From contig NZ_QQBJ01000005.1 in assembly GCF_003347205.1 (NCBI RefSeq), positions 62,001 to 126,000 of the forward strand: a stretch of 64,000 nt of DNA. Direction: 5' to 3'. The notes below the pieces were generated by a model, which searched no databases, was not told the DNA's origin, and was given only the letters and a program-made list of their open reading frames with translations. Of this stretch, positions 41,679 to 50,155 are shown in pieces. The DNA comes from Mycolicibacterium moriokaense (GTDB lineage: Bacteria > Actinomycetota > Actinomycetes > Mycobacteriales > Mycobacteriaceae). The position numbers were made by a program, and so were the translations under genes. Positions within the stretch are counted from its first letter, which is position 1. Every line of letters begins with the position of its first letter.

Positions 41679-42484
41679 CCGAGGGTGAACGCGTGCTCCT
41701 GCAGGACGTGATGCCGGACCTGCCGATGCCGGGAAACCCGCGCGCCCATATCTGTGTCATCGGCTCGCTGAACTTTCCCGGCATCGGCGCCGAGGACATC
41801 GCCCTCGTCAAGCGGTTCACCCGAACCGCGCTGACCACATTGGTGGAGCTCGGCGCCTCCTGCGAATTATGGGACTCCACCGAGAAGCTCGAGAATCCCT
41901 CCGGCACCGCTCAATTCGACGGGCTCCTGATGCTCGGCGGCGGTGACATCGACGGTGTCTGCTACGGCGTCACCGCCCCTAATCCGACCGCCTACGGTGT
42001 GGATGCGCGTGCCGACCGCGATGCGCTCGCCGCGATCCGGGCCGCCGAGGCAGCCGACGTTCCGGTCTTTGGAATTTGCCGCGGAGTGCAACTGCTCAAC
42101 GTCGCCCGCGGCGGAACCATCGTGGGTGACATCGTCGACTTCGCGCTGCATCATGGCGCACCCGGCGAGCCGATCTTCGTGGACGAGCCGGTAGACATCA
42201 CTGCTGGCACCCGCCTGTGGGCCATTCTGGGTGGGGATCGTGTGGTCGGGCGCAACGGTCACCACCAAGCGGTGGACCGCGTCGGTGCGGGTCTGGTGGT
42301 GGCGGCGCGCGCACTGGACGGCATCGTCGAAGGCATCGAGGATCCCGAGCGCTGGTACCTCGGCGTGCAATGGCATCCCGAGGATGAGGACGGATCGCTT
42401 GCGGACCGGATGCGACTGTTCGGTGCGTTCGTCGACGCGGCCGAACAAACACGTCAGGACCGCGCGGCGCGGCTGGCACCATAG
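41675..42484 (+). CDS. gamma-glutamyl-amine hydrolase, class I GATase fold (PuuD-like), copy 2
   Basis: A 269-residue paralogue of the preceding hydrolase. The cysteine elbow is FGICRGVQLLNVARGG and the His-x-Glu pair is in VQWHPEDEDGS. Divergence from copy 1 is large (for example CYGVTAPNPTAYGVDARAD before the core), so it is an old duplication or separate recruitment. The start is taken as TTG 41675, overlapping copy 1's stop (TTGA); GTG 41693 or ATG 41711 are alternatives that do not touch the catalytic core. It precedes the PucR gene by four bases. Confidence 0.83.
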   Translation: MTEGERVLLQDVMPDLPMPGNPRAHICVIGSLNFPGIGAEDIALVKRFTRTALTTLVELGASCELWDSTEKLENPSGTAQFDGLLMLGGGDIDGVCYGVTAPNPTAYGVDARADRDALAAIRAAEAADVPVFGICRGVQLLNVARGGTIVGDIVDFALHHGAPGEPIFVDEPVDITAGTRLWAILGGDRVVGRNGHHQAVDRVGAGLVVAARALDGIVEGIEDPERWYLGVQWHPEDEDGSLADRMRLFGAFVDAAEQTRQDRAARLAP

Positions 42485-42488
42485 CGGC

Positions 42489-44015
42489 ATGGCGATCAGT
42501 GCGCGAGGGTTGGCTCAGGTCGAGAGCCTCGGACTGTCATTGGTCGCGGGCAAGCACGCCGCCGACCGCGACATCACATGGGCCCACGCCATCGAGTTGG
42601 CGGATCCCACACCGTATCTCGGCGGCGGCGAACTGGTGATGACCACGGGAATCAACCTCGGCGCCGACCCTGCGGCCCAGTCCGGCTACGTCGCACGCCT
42701 GGCGAATGCAGGCACCGCAGCGCTGGCTGTCGACACCGGCACCACGTTCTCCGCGGTGCCGGTGGGAGTCATTGCCGCGGGTGATGAATTCGAGCTGCCG
42801 GTGCTCGAGGTACCCGCCTCGACACCGTTCATCGCGATCGCACGCGCGGTCTTCGACGCACTCAAAGCCGACGAGCTGAAGTCTGTGCAGCGCGTGGTCG
42901 AACAGCAGGAGGTGCTGGCCAGAGCCACATTGCGCGACGGCATCCCCGGCGTCGTCAGCGCGCTGGCCGACTGTCTGTCCGCGACGGTGGTGGTCACCGA
43001 CACCGATGGACGGCTGTTGGCTGCGGAAGGGGCCGAACGGGAGCGGCTCGGCGTGCTCCTGGGTGACCTGCGCGGTACCGCGCGGCAGGCGGGCTTGGTC
43101 ACCTCTGATGGGGCCGCCTTTGTCACCGTGCAGAAACTCCGTGCCGCCCAACCGATTCGGGGGCATCTCGCGGTGCGGTCAGCGCAAACCCCGTCCAACT
43201 CCGACCGTGTGCTTATTGCCCATGCGGTGTCACTGATCTCGATCGCGATGGAGAAGCCCGCGCGTGTGGTCGACGCCGAGCAGCGGTTGCGCACGGCGGT
43301 GACCCGTGAATTGCTGCTTGGCTCCGGGTCCGTCGACGCCGGCGTGCTGCGCTATTTCGGATTCGAGCCCAACGGTGACGTGGTGGTGGTGTCACTCGGC
43401 GAGGCAGGTCCGGTATTGGCCGCCGAACAGGACTTGGGCCGAGTACTCGCGGCCTCGGGGCCCTACCTGATGGCCCCGATCGACGACGAGGTGGTGATCG
43501 TGGTGTCCGCCGCGAGAGGTAAGCGGCGTATCGCAGCTCTTCTCACCGAACTCGACTGCCCCCGAGGCGGCGTCAGCCAGCCGATTCGTTTCGGCGATCT
43601 GGACGTCGGCCTGGAGCAGGCGCGCATCGCCGCACGCTCGAGCGGTGCCGGCGCGCTCGCCGAATTCACCGGCCTCGGCGCTTTCGGCATCATGCTCGGC
43701 GGGCGCAGCACAGCCGAACTACGTGTCCTTGCATCGCCGTTGGATCACCTGGCCGAGCAGGATGAGGAATTGGTCGACACCTTGGCGGCGTTCCTGAGCC
43801 ACAATGGTCAGATCGAAGCTGCTTCAGCGAGTCTGGGCGTTCATCGCCACACGATGCGGAACCGGCTTCAGCGCATCAGCGAACTGCTTTCTGACGACCT
43901 GCAATCGGCCGACACACGCACTCAATTATGGCTGGCCATCCACGCCCGGGAGTTGCTGGCGATCAGAACGGTTCATGACGGCGTGTCCCCGAGCCGCGGC
44001 GGCCCCTTGCGATAG
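42489..44015 (+). CDS. PucR-family transcriptional activator
   Basis: A 508-residue regulator. The N-terminal PucR domain (about residues 1-120) has GKHAADRDITWAHAIELADPTPYLGGGELVMTTG. A central GGDEF-like region follows, and the C-terminal helix-turn-helix (about 440-490) reads LAAFLSHNGQIEAASASLGVHRHTMRNRLQRI. PucR proteins often switch on purine, GABA or amine catabolism in response to a pathway intermediate. Position at the end of the P450 operon, facing the CoA-transferase operon, suggests control of both. Its 3' end overlaps the convergent CoA-transferase by 43 bases. Confidence 0.87.
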   Translation: MAISARGLAQVESLGLSLVAGKHAADRDITWAHAIELADPTPYLGGGELVMTTGINLGADPAAQSGYVARLANAGTAALAVDTGTTFSAVPVGVIAAGDEFELPVLEVPASTPFIAIARAVFDALKADELKSVQRVVEQQEVLARATLRDGIPGVVSALADCLSATVVVTDTDGRLLAAEGAERERLGVLLGDLRGTARQAGLVTSDGAAFVTVQKLRAAQPIRGHLAVRSAQTPSNSDRVLIAHAVSLISIAMEKPARVVDAEQRLRTAVTRELLLGSGSVDAGVLRYFGFEPNGDVVVVSLGEAGPVLAAEQDLGRVLAASGPYLMAPIDDEVVIVVSAARGKRRIAALLTELDCPRGGVSQPIRFGDLDVGLEQARIAARSSGAGALAEFTGLGAFGIMLGGRSTAELRVLASPLDHLAEQDEELVDTLAAFLSHNGQIEAASASLGVHRHTMRNRLQRISELLSDDLQSADTRTQLWLAIHARELLAIRTVHDGVSPSRGGPLR

Positions 44016-45091
44016 GTGACCGGCGTGGCGGACAGACTGACCGGATTGGCGACCTGCGGAGTCGGGCTGTCGGGCACCGCGACGGTTGCCTCGATGCCGA
44101 GCCCGCGGGCGAACGCGAAGGCTTCCGCGAGATCGTTGATGGGTCCGGCGGGGACGCCTGCGGCGGTGAGCGTCGCGTACCAGTGGTCGGCGCCGTTCGA
44201 CTTCAGCGCGGGTTCGAGCAAGGCGCACAACGCGTCCCGATTGGCTACGCGCAGCGGGTTGGTGACGAACCTGGGATCGCCCGCCAGGTCGGGTTGGCCG
44301 ACCGCGGCGGCGAAGGCGCTGAACTGTTTGTCGTTGCCGACGGCTATCGCGATCGGACGGTCGGCGGTCTGGAAGGTTTCGTAGGGGGTGATGCTGGGAT
44401 GGCGGTTGCCCATGATGCCGGGAACTGCGGTTGCGCCCAGGTACCCGGAGGCCTGATTGACCATGGAGGAAAGCAGGACCGAGAGCAGGTTGGTGTCCAC
44501 CCGCTGACCTTGGCCGGTTCGTCCGCGGTGCACCAGCGCGGCCAGGATGCCACTCAACGCGTGCAGCCCGGCCAACACATCGACCACTGCCACACCGGCT
44601 TTCGTGGGTTTGCCGGACTCGGCGCCGGTGACGCTCATCAAACCTCCGACTGCCTGCACCAGCAGGTCATAGCCCGGCAGTTCGGCCCCGCCGTCGCGGC
44701 CGAACCCGGTGATGGAGCAATAGACGATGTCGGGACGGATGGCGCGCAGATCGTCGTACCCGAGCCCCAGCCTCTCCATGGTGCCGGGTCGGAAGTTCTC
44801 GACCACAACGTCTGCTTCGGTGACAAGGTCACGTGCGCGCGCCACGTCTTCGGGATCGGTGAGGTCCAGCACGACAGAGTTCTTGTTGCGGTTCACCGCA
44901 TTGAAATACGTTGCAACACCCTCTGAGTCGTGCGGCGGACCCCAATGTCGGGTGTCGTCACCGGTAACCGGTCGTTCGATCTTGACGATCTCGGCGCCGA
45001 AGTCGCCAAGCATCATCGTCGCGTATGGACCGGCGAGCACCCGACTGAAGTCGACGACCCGAATGCCGTCGAGAGCCCCGTGCGTTGTCAT
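43973..45091 (-). CDS. class III (CaiB/BaiF) CoA-transferase, likely glutarate/succinate CoA-transferase
   Basis: A 372-residue family III CoA-transferase. Signatures are LDGIRVVDFSRVLAGPYATM at the N terminus, DVVVENFRPGTMERLGLGYD, and AGVAVVDVLAGLHALSG, where Asp171 matches the catalytic aspartate position that forms the acyl anhydride. The mammalian succinyl-CoA:glutarate transferase belongs to this family, and here the gene lies with a glutaryl-CoA dehydrogenase. Glutarate activation is therefore a strong inference. Its ATG overlaps the aldehyde dehydrogenase stop (ATGA). Confidence 0.86.
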   Translation of the reverse strand: MTTHGALDGIRVVDFSRVLAGPYATMMLGDFGAEIVKIERPVTGDDTRHWGPPHDSEGVATYFNAVNRNKNSVVLDLTDPEDVARARDLVTEADVVVENFRPGTMERLGLGYDDLRAIRPDIVYCSITGFGRDGGAELPGYDLLVQAVGGLMSVTGAESGKPTKAGVAVVDVLAGLHALSGILAALVHRGRTGQGQRVDTNLLSVLLSSMVNQASGYLGATAVPGIMGNRHPSITPYETFQTADRPIAIAVGNDKQFSAFAAAVGQPDLAGDPRFVTNPLRVANRDALCALLEPALKSNGADHWYATLTAAGVPAGPINDLAEAFAFARGLGIEATVAVPDSPTPQVANPVSLSATPVTYRKGPPRLGDTPS

Positions 45092-46545
45092 ACTCCCGGC
45101 CTTCCGCCACGCAGGTACACCGTCGTGGTGTGGGTGAAGAACTCGCGAGCCGCGCCGCCCTGTTCCTTGGGGCCCAGACCACTCTTCTTGGCGCCACCGA
45201 ACGGGACATGTGGGTCAGCTCCGGCAGATTCCGAGTTCACGTGCAGCACACCGACATCGATCTGGTCGACAGCCTGCAGCGTCCGGGTGAGATCCCGGGT
45301 GAAGACCGCTGCCGAGAGCCCGAACTCGCTGTCGTTGGCCGCAGTGAACGCATCGTCGGCGTCGGAAGCGCGGCGCACGGCGAGGACGGGCCCGAACAGT
45401 TCCCGGGTCCAGATGTCCGCGGGTCCGTCGAGTTCGACGATGGTCGGCGCCACGAAGTAGCCCTCGGTACGCGGGCCCTCGGTGTACGACTCGCCACCGG
45501 TGAGCAATGTCGCGCCCTGCGCCGCGGCGCACTCGATGCCGGCGTGAATCGACTTCAACGCCGACTCGTTGACCACCGGTCCCATCTGGGTGTCGTCCTC
45601 GGTGGGATCACCGACCACCAGCGCACGCGCGCGCTCGGTGAGAGCTTCCAGGAAACGGTCGGCGATGCCGTCGGTGATGATCAACCGTGAAGTGGCGGTG
45701 CACTTCTGACCGGTGGAACGAAAAGCGCCCAGCATGACCTGCTCGAGAGCCAGGTCCACATCGGCGTCGTCGAGAACCACAGCGGCGTTCTTACCGCCCA
45801 TCTCGGCCTGGACCGGCACACCGCGGGCCGCGGCGGCAGACGCGATCCGTCGCCCGATCCCTGTGGAGCCGGTGAACGTGACGGCATCGATGCCGCCGTG
45901 GCCGACGATCGCATCACCGATGTCGGGACCACCGATCAGCAGGTTCAGAACGCCGGCAGGCAGACCGCCGTCACAGAGCGCTTGGGCTAGTCGAATCGCC
46001 AGCAGCGGAACGGTGCTCGCCGGCTTCCAGACGACAGTGTTCCCATAAACGAGCGCCGGTGCAATTTTCCATGCGGGGATTGCAATGGGGAAGTTGAACG
46101 GGGTGATGACGCCCACCGCGCCGACGGGCTTTCGCGTCACCAGAATCTGCTCGCCCGCGCGGGGCGAGGCGAAGATCTCGCCGGTCTGGCGGTCGCCTTC
46201 GTTGCCGTAGTACCGCAGGATCTGTGCGGCCCGCCGCACCTCGCCGATCGCCTCGGCCTTCGTTTTTCCTTCCTCGGTGGCCAGTTCGATACCCCAGGAA
46301 TCGGCGTTTCGCTCCACGATGTCCGCCGCCGCCGACAACACGGCACCCCGTTGGTGGATAGGGGTGGCGGCCCACGTCGGGCCTGCCTCTGCCGCGGCAG
46401 TGACGGCGTCATCGACATCTGTGGTACCGGCCACGGCGCCCTCGGCGATCGTGATTGCCGGATGGGCGGGATTCAGGCTCTGCAGTGTGTCACCCGTTCC
46501 GGCGTACCAGCGGCCGCCGACCAGGTGCTGCAGCGTCGCGCTCAT
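45088..46545 (-). CDS. semialdehyde dehydrogenase (ALDH superfamily)
   Basis: A 485-residue NAD(P)-dependent aldehyde dehydrogenase. Cofactor-side motifs are ITPFNFPIAIPAWKIAPAL and TFTGSTGIGRRI, the general-base Glu is in QAEMGGKNAAVVL, and the catalytic Cys is in FRSTGQKCTATSRLI. The last resembles ketoglutaric/glutaric semialdehyde dehydrogenases. In this operon it should oxidise glutarate (or succinate) semialdehyde made by the transaminase, and possibly the amino-aldehyde from the P450 step. ATG 46545 is the last of three identical ribosome-site/start units produced by a 32-base tandem repeat. Longer in-frame extension is unlikely. Confidence 0.88.
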   Translation of the reverse strand: MSATLQHLVGGRWYAGTGDTLQSLNPAHPAITIAEGAVAGTTDVDDAVTAAAEAGPTWAATPIHQRGAVLSAAADIVERNADSWGIELATEEGKTKAEAIGEVRRAAQILRYYGNEGDRQTGEIFASPRAGEQILVTRKPVGAVGVITPFNFPIAIPAWKIAPALVYGNTVVWKPASTVPLLAIRLAQALCDGGLPAGVLNLLIGGPDIGDAIVGHGGIDAVTFTGSTGIGRRIASAAAARGVPVQAEMGGKNAAVVLDDADVDLALEQVMLGAFRSTGQKCTATSRLIITDGIADRFLEALTERARALVVGDPTEDDTQMGPVVNESALKSIHAGIECAAAQGATLLTGGESYTEGPRTEGYFVAPTIVELDGPADIWTRELFGPVLAVRRASDADDAFTAANDSEFGLSAAVFTRDLTRTLQAVDQIDVGVLHVNSESAGADPHVPFGGAKKSGLGPKEQGGAAREFFTHTTTVYLRGGRPGV

Positions 46546-46620
46546 CAGTGCTGTCTCCTCTTCGCGCAAGCGCTCATCAGTGCTGTCTCCTCTTCGCGCA
46601 AGCGCTCATCAGTGCTGTCT
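46539..46620 (-). repeat. 32-bp tandem repeat (2.6 copies) carrying ribosome site and start codon
   Basis: Two exact 32-base copies (46539-46570, 46571-46602) and 18 bases of a third (46603-46620) sit between the acyl-CoA dehydrogenase stop and the aldehyde dehydrogenase start. Read on the minus strand, each full unit has GAAGAGGAGACAGCACTG then ATGAGCG. The two upstream ATGs each open a 10-codon frame (MSACAKRRQH) that stops at TGA overlapping the next ATG (TGATG). The third ATG is the real start. Recent slippage duplication is likely, because the copies are identical. Confidence 0.93.
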
Positions 46621-46622
46621 CA

Positions 46623-47819
46623 TCAGCGGAACGCCGCCACGCCCGTGAGCGCCTTGCCGATGGACAGCAGGTGCATCTCGGAGGTGCCCTCGTAGGTCAG
46701 AACGGACTCCAGGTTGTTGGCGTGCCGTAGCGGTGAGTACTCCAGTGTTATTCCGCTGCCGCCCAAAAGCGTTCGACACTCGCGGGCGATCGCGATGGCT
46801 TCGCGGACATTGTTGAGCTTGCCGAGGCTGACCTGATCCGGTCGCACTCCGTCCGCGTCCTTGATGCGGCCCAGGTGGATGGCCAGCAGCAGACCCTTGC
46901 CGAGTTCGAGGGTCATATTCGCCAGCTTCTCCTGCGTGAGCTGGTAGTTGGTCAACGGCTTGTCGAAGACTTCACGCGACTGCGCGTAGGCGATGGTGGT
47001 TTCCAGGCTGTCGCGGGCGGCACCCAACGCTCCGAACACGATGCCGAAGCGGGCCTCGTTCAGACACGACAGTGGTGCGGACAGGCCCCTGGCATCAGGC
47101 AGTTGCGCCGATGCGGGCAGCCGGACGTTGTCGAGGACCAGTTCGGAAGTCACGGAGGCGCGCAATGAGAGTTTGCGGTGAATCGCGTTGGCCGTGAACC
47201 CCGGTGTGTCAGTGGGCACCAGGAAACCGCGGATACCGTCGTCGGTCTGCGCCCACACGGTGGCCACGTCAGCGAGATTGCCGTTGGTTATCCACATCTT
47301 GGTGCCGTTGAGCACCCAGTCGCTCCCGTCGCGGCGGGCGCGTGTTCGCATGCCGGCGGGGTTGGAGCCGAAGTCGGGTTCGGTCAGGCCGAAGCACCCG
47401 ACCGCGTCTCCGGCGGCCAATCGTGGAAGCCACTCGTTCTTCTGTTCGTCAGAGCCGTATCGATGAATGGAGAACATCGACAACGAGCCCTGCACAGATA
47501 CGAAGCTGCGGAACCCGCTGTCGCCAGCTTCCAATTCCAGACATGCCAAGCCGTAGCTGACGGCGTTGGTCCCTGCGCATCCGTACCCGTCCAGATGCAT
47601 CCCCAGCACACCGAGGTCGCCGAACTCCTTGGCCAGTTCTTTTGGCAGTGTTGCGGATTCGTACCAATCCTCGATGTTGGGCTTGAGTCGGGTTTCCACG
47701 AACTTGCGGACCGTGGCGGCAATGTCGCGTTCGTCGGCGTCAAGCAACCGGTCGGTATCGAACAGTTCCAGCGGTGCGTAGGTGGTCTTCTTCGCAGCCG
47801 GTGCGGTGGCGAGTGTCAT
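46623..47819 (-). CDS. glutaryl-CoA dehydrogenase
   Basis: A 398-residue acyl-CoA dehydrogenase that matches the glutaryl-CoA dehydrogenase subgroup. YGCAGTNAVSYGLACLELE, CFGLTEPDFGSNPAGM, RDGSDWVLNGTKMWITNG and LSCLNEARFGIVFGALGAA parallel human GCDH closely, and the catalytic glutamate lies in LTYEGTSEMH. The enzyme oxidises and decarboxylates glutaryl-CoA to crotonyl-CoA with FAD. It is the strongest clue that this island handles a C5 chain. The gene lies 18 bases after the transaminase stop and 77 bases before the aldehyde dehydrogenase start, a gap filled by the tandem repeat. Confidence 0.9.
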   Translation of the reverse strand: MTLATAPAAKKTTYAPLELFDTDRLLDADERDIAATVRKFVETRLKPNIEDWYESATLPKELAKEFGDLGVLGMHLDGYGCAGTNAVSYGLACLELEAGDSGFRSFVSVQGSLSMFSIHRYGSDEQKNEWLPRLAAGDAVGCFGLTEPDFGSNPAGMRTRARRDGSDWVLNGTKMWITNGNLADVATVWAQTDDGIRGFLVPTDTPGFTANAIHRKLSLRASVTSELVLDNVRLPASAQLPDARGLSAPLSCLNEARFGIVFGALGAARDSLETTIAYAQSREVFDKPLTNYQLTQEKLANMTLELGKGLLLAIHLGRIKDADGVRPDQVSLGKLNNVREAIAIARECRTLLGGSGITLEYSPLRHANNLESVLTYEGTSEMHLLSIGKALTGVAAFR

Positions 47820-47837
47820 GGGTGAGCTCCTGAGGGT

Positions 47838-49190
47838 CTACAGCGTCGCGAAGCCCTGACGCAGAACGTCGAAGGCCTCGATGAGCAATTCATCGGAGAT
47901 GGACAGCGGCGGTAGGAACCGCAGGACGTTACCGAAAGTGCCTGCAGTCAAGGTCAATACGCCATTGTCGTGGCAGTGGGCCGCGAGCCTGGCGACGGCA
48001 TTGCGGTTGGGCTCGCGGGTACCCGGCACTACCAGTTCGGCGGCGATCAGCGCACCGCGGCCGCGGATCTCGCCGACGACGTCTGTGGCGGCGGCGATGC
48101 TGTGAAGTTCGCGTACCATCAGGTCTCCGATGGTGCGCGCTCGGGCGAGCAGGTCGCCGTTCTCGATCTCCTCGAATACGCCGAGGGCTGCCGCACACGC
48201 CACAGGGTTTCCGCTGTAGGTGCCGCCGATTCCGCCGGCGTGTGCGGCATCCATGATGTCGGCACGGCCGGTGACCGCGGCCAGCGGCAGTCCGCCGGCC
48301 AATCCCTTTGCCGTGGTGAGGAGATCAGGCAGGATGCCCTCGTGCTCGCAGGCGAACCAGGCGCCCGTGCGGCCGATGCCGGTCTGAACTTCGTCGGCGA
48401 CAAGCAGGATCCCGCGGTCGCGACAGAAGTCGGCGACCGAACGCAGGAATCCCGCTGCGGGCACGATGAATCCGCCTTCGCCCTGGATGGGTTCGACGAC
48501 GACACAGGCAACCGCGTCCGCGCCGAGCTGGGAATCGACGAGTTGAGTGAACTGACGCAACGCCTCGACTGCGCAATTGTCGGGACCCGACGGCCACCGG
48601 AACGGGTAGGCCATCGGTGCGCGGTACACCTCGGGGGCGAACGGACCGAAACCGTGCTTGTAGGGCTGGTTCTTGGCGGTCATCGACATGGTGAGCAGCG
48701 AGCGGCCGTGAAACGCGTGATCGAACACCACGACCGCGGATCGCCCGGTGGCCGCACGCGCGTATTTGACCGCGTTCTCCACGGCTTCACTGCCGGTGTT
48801 GAACAGCGCGGTGCGCTTCTCGTGTGTGCCCGGGGTCAGCCGGTTCAGCGTTTCCGCGACCTCCAGGTACGGCTCGTAGGGTGTCGCCAGAAAGCAGGTA
48901 TGGGTGTAGCGCGCCAATTGATCGGCCGCACGTGACACCACGGCAGGGGCCGCGTTTCCGACCGTGGTGACGGCAATGCCGCTGCCGAGATCGATGAACG
49001 AGTTGCCGTCCACGTCGACGATGACACCGCCGCCAGCCGCTGCGGCGTAGATCCCCGCGCTACTGGCCAGACCCGCGGGGAGTGCGACTCTGCGCCGAGC
49101 CGCCAATTCGAGTGATCGCGGCCCGGGAATTTCGGTGACGATGCGACGGCATTGCTGCAGTCCGAGCCCGCCCGTCAGCGTGTCTGTCAT
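47838..49190 (-). CDS. class III aminotransferase, GABA/5-aminovalerate type
   Basis: A 450-residue PLP enzyme. Features are NTGSEAVENAVKYARAATGR (phosphate-binding helix), FDHAFHGRSLLTMSMT, EPIQGEGGFIVPA, the PLP-contacting Asp in LLVADEVQTGIGRTG and the Schiff-base Lys in TTAKGLAGGLP. This is the GabT branch, which moves the omega-amino group of GABA or 5-aminovalerate to 2-oxoglutarate, giving the semialdehyde. It is first in the operon with the glutaryl-CoA dehydrogenase, aldehyde dehydrogenase and CoA-transferase. The promoter should lie in the 96-base gap (49191-49286) after echA19. A GabT homologue elsewhere in the genome is likely. Confidence 0.9.
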   Translation of the reverse strand: MTDTLTGGLGLQQCRRIVTEIPGPRSLELAARRRVALPAGLASSAGIYAAAAGGGVIVDVDGNSFIDLGSGIAVTTVGNAAPAVVSRAADQLARYTHTCFLATPYEPYLEVAETLNRLTPGTHEKRTALFNTGSEAVENAVKYARAATGRSAVVVFDHAFHGRSLLTMSMTAKNQPYKHGFGPFAPEVYRAPMAYPFRWPSGPDNCAVEALRQFTQLVDSQLGADAVACVVVEPIQGEGGFIVPAAGFLRSVADFCRDRGILLVADEVQTGIGRTGAWFACEHEGILPDLLTTAKGLAGGLPLAAVTGRADIMDAAHAGGIGGTYSGNPVACAAALGVFEEIENGDLLARARTIGDLMVRELHSIAAATDVVGEIRGRGALIAAELVVPGTREPNRNAVARLAAHCHDNGVLTLTAGTFGNVLRFLPPLSISDELLIEAFDVLRQGFATL

Positions 49191-49286
49191 GGAACGAGCG
49201 TAAGGCGGGCGGGCCGATCAGCCGATGGCCCTGATGTACAGAATCAGCAGCGATCATGTCCATTCGGGCCAACCACAAGCTGGGCG

Positions 49287-50087
49287 CTACTTCATTTGGA
49301 ACTTGGGCGCGCGCTTCTCCTTGAAGGCCAGCGGGCCCTCCTTGGCGTCGTCGGAGAGGAACACCCCGATGCCCGTCTTGGTGTCGAGCTTGAACGCGTC
49401 GTTCTCGTGCATGCCCTCGGTCTCGTGGATGGTCTTGAGGATCGCCTGCACTGCCAGCGGTCCGTTGGTGTTGATCACCTCGGCGATCTCCAACGCCTTC
49501 TCCAGCGCCGTGCCGTCGGGCACCACGTAGCCGACCAATCCCATCTCCCTGGCCTCCGCCGCGGTGATGTGACGCCCGGTCAGCAGCAGGTCGCAGGCCA
49601 CGGTGTAGGGGATCTGGCGCACCAGGCGCACCGCGGAACCACCCATCGGATACAGGCTCCACTTGGCCTCGGAGATGCCGAACTTCGCGCTCTCGGCGGC
49701 GATGCGGATGTCGGTGCCCTGCAGGATCTCGGTGCCGCCCGCGATCGCGGGGCCTTCGACGGCCGCGATCAACGGTTTGGTCAGCCGCCTGCCCTTCAGC
49801 AGCGCGTCGATGCGCGACGGGTCGTAGCTGCCGTCTTTGAACGAGTCGCCCGGCGGCTTGGCCGTGGCGGCCTTGAGGTCCATCCCCGCGCAGAAGTAGC
49901 CGCCTGCGCCGGTCAGAATGCAGGTCCTGATCTCCGGATCGTTGTCCACGCGGTCCCACGCCTCGACCATGATCGAGAGCATCTCGGTGGACAGCGCGTT
50001 GCGCGCCTCGGGCCGGTTCAGCGTCAGGATCAAGGTGTGTCCGCGCTGCTCAATGAGGGCGTCGGGGCCTTTTTCGGGCTGGCTCAC
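49287..50087 (-). CDS. echA19: steroid side-chain enoyl-CoA hydratase EchA19
   Basis: A 266-residue crotonase-fold hydratase. Oxyanion-hole loops are GYFCAGMDL and GPAIAGGTE; the second catalytic glutamate is in [12 protein letters not shown]. EchA19 in M. tuberculosis hydrates the C22-C23 double bond of 3-oxo-chola-4,22-dien-24-oyl-CoA. The lysine-rich C terminus ([12 protein letters not shown]) is kept. It is divergent from fadD19 with a KstR operator between them, and it lies directly after the amine island on the map. A 96-base gap separates its stop from the transaminase start. Confidence 0.9.
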   Translation of the reverse strand: MSQPEKGPDALIEQRGHTLILTLNRPEARNALSTEMLSIMVEAWDRVDNDPEIRTCILTGAGGYFCAGMDLKAATAKPPGDSFKDGSYDPSRIDALLKGRRLTKPLIAAVEGPAIAGGTEILQGTDIRIAAESAKFGISEAKWSLYPMGGSAVRLVRQIPYTVACDLLLTGRHITAAEAREMGLVGYVVPDGTALEKALEIAEVINTNGPLAVQAILKTIHETEGMHENDAFKLDTKTGIGVFLSDDAKEGPLAFKEKRAPKFQMK

Positions 50088-50131
50088 GGATGTCTGCCTT
50101 CCTGCATCGATGCCACAGACTTGTCACGAAA

Positions 50132-50145
50132 TGTAACACGTTCTA
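50132..50145. promoter_or_regulatory. KstR operator between echA19 and fadD19
   Basis: TGTAACACGTTCTA fits the consensus perfectly. It ends ten bases before the fadD19 GTG and starts 44 bases upstream of echA19, so it can serve both divergent genes. Confidence 0.9.
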
Positions 50146-50155
50146 GTTTGGTGCC

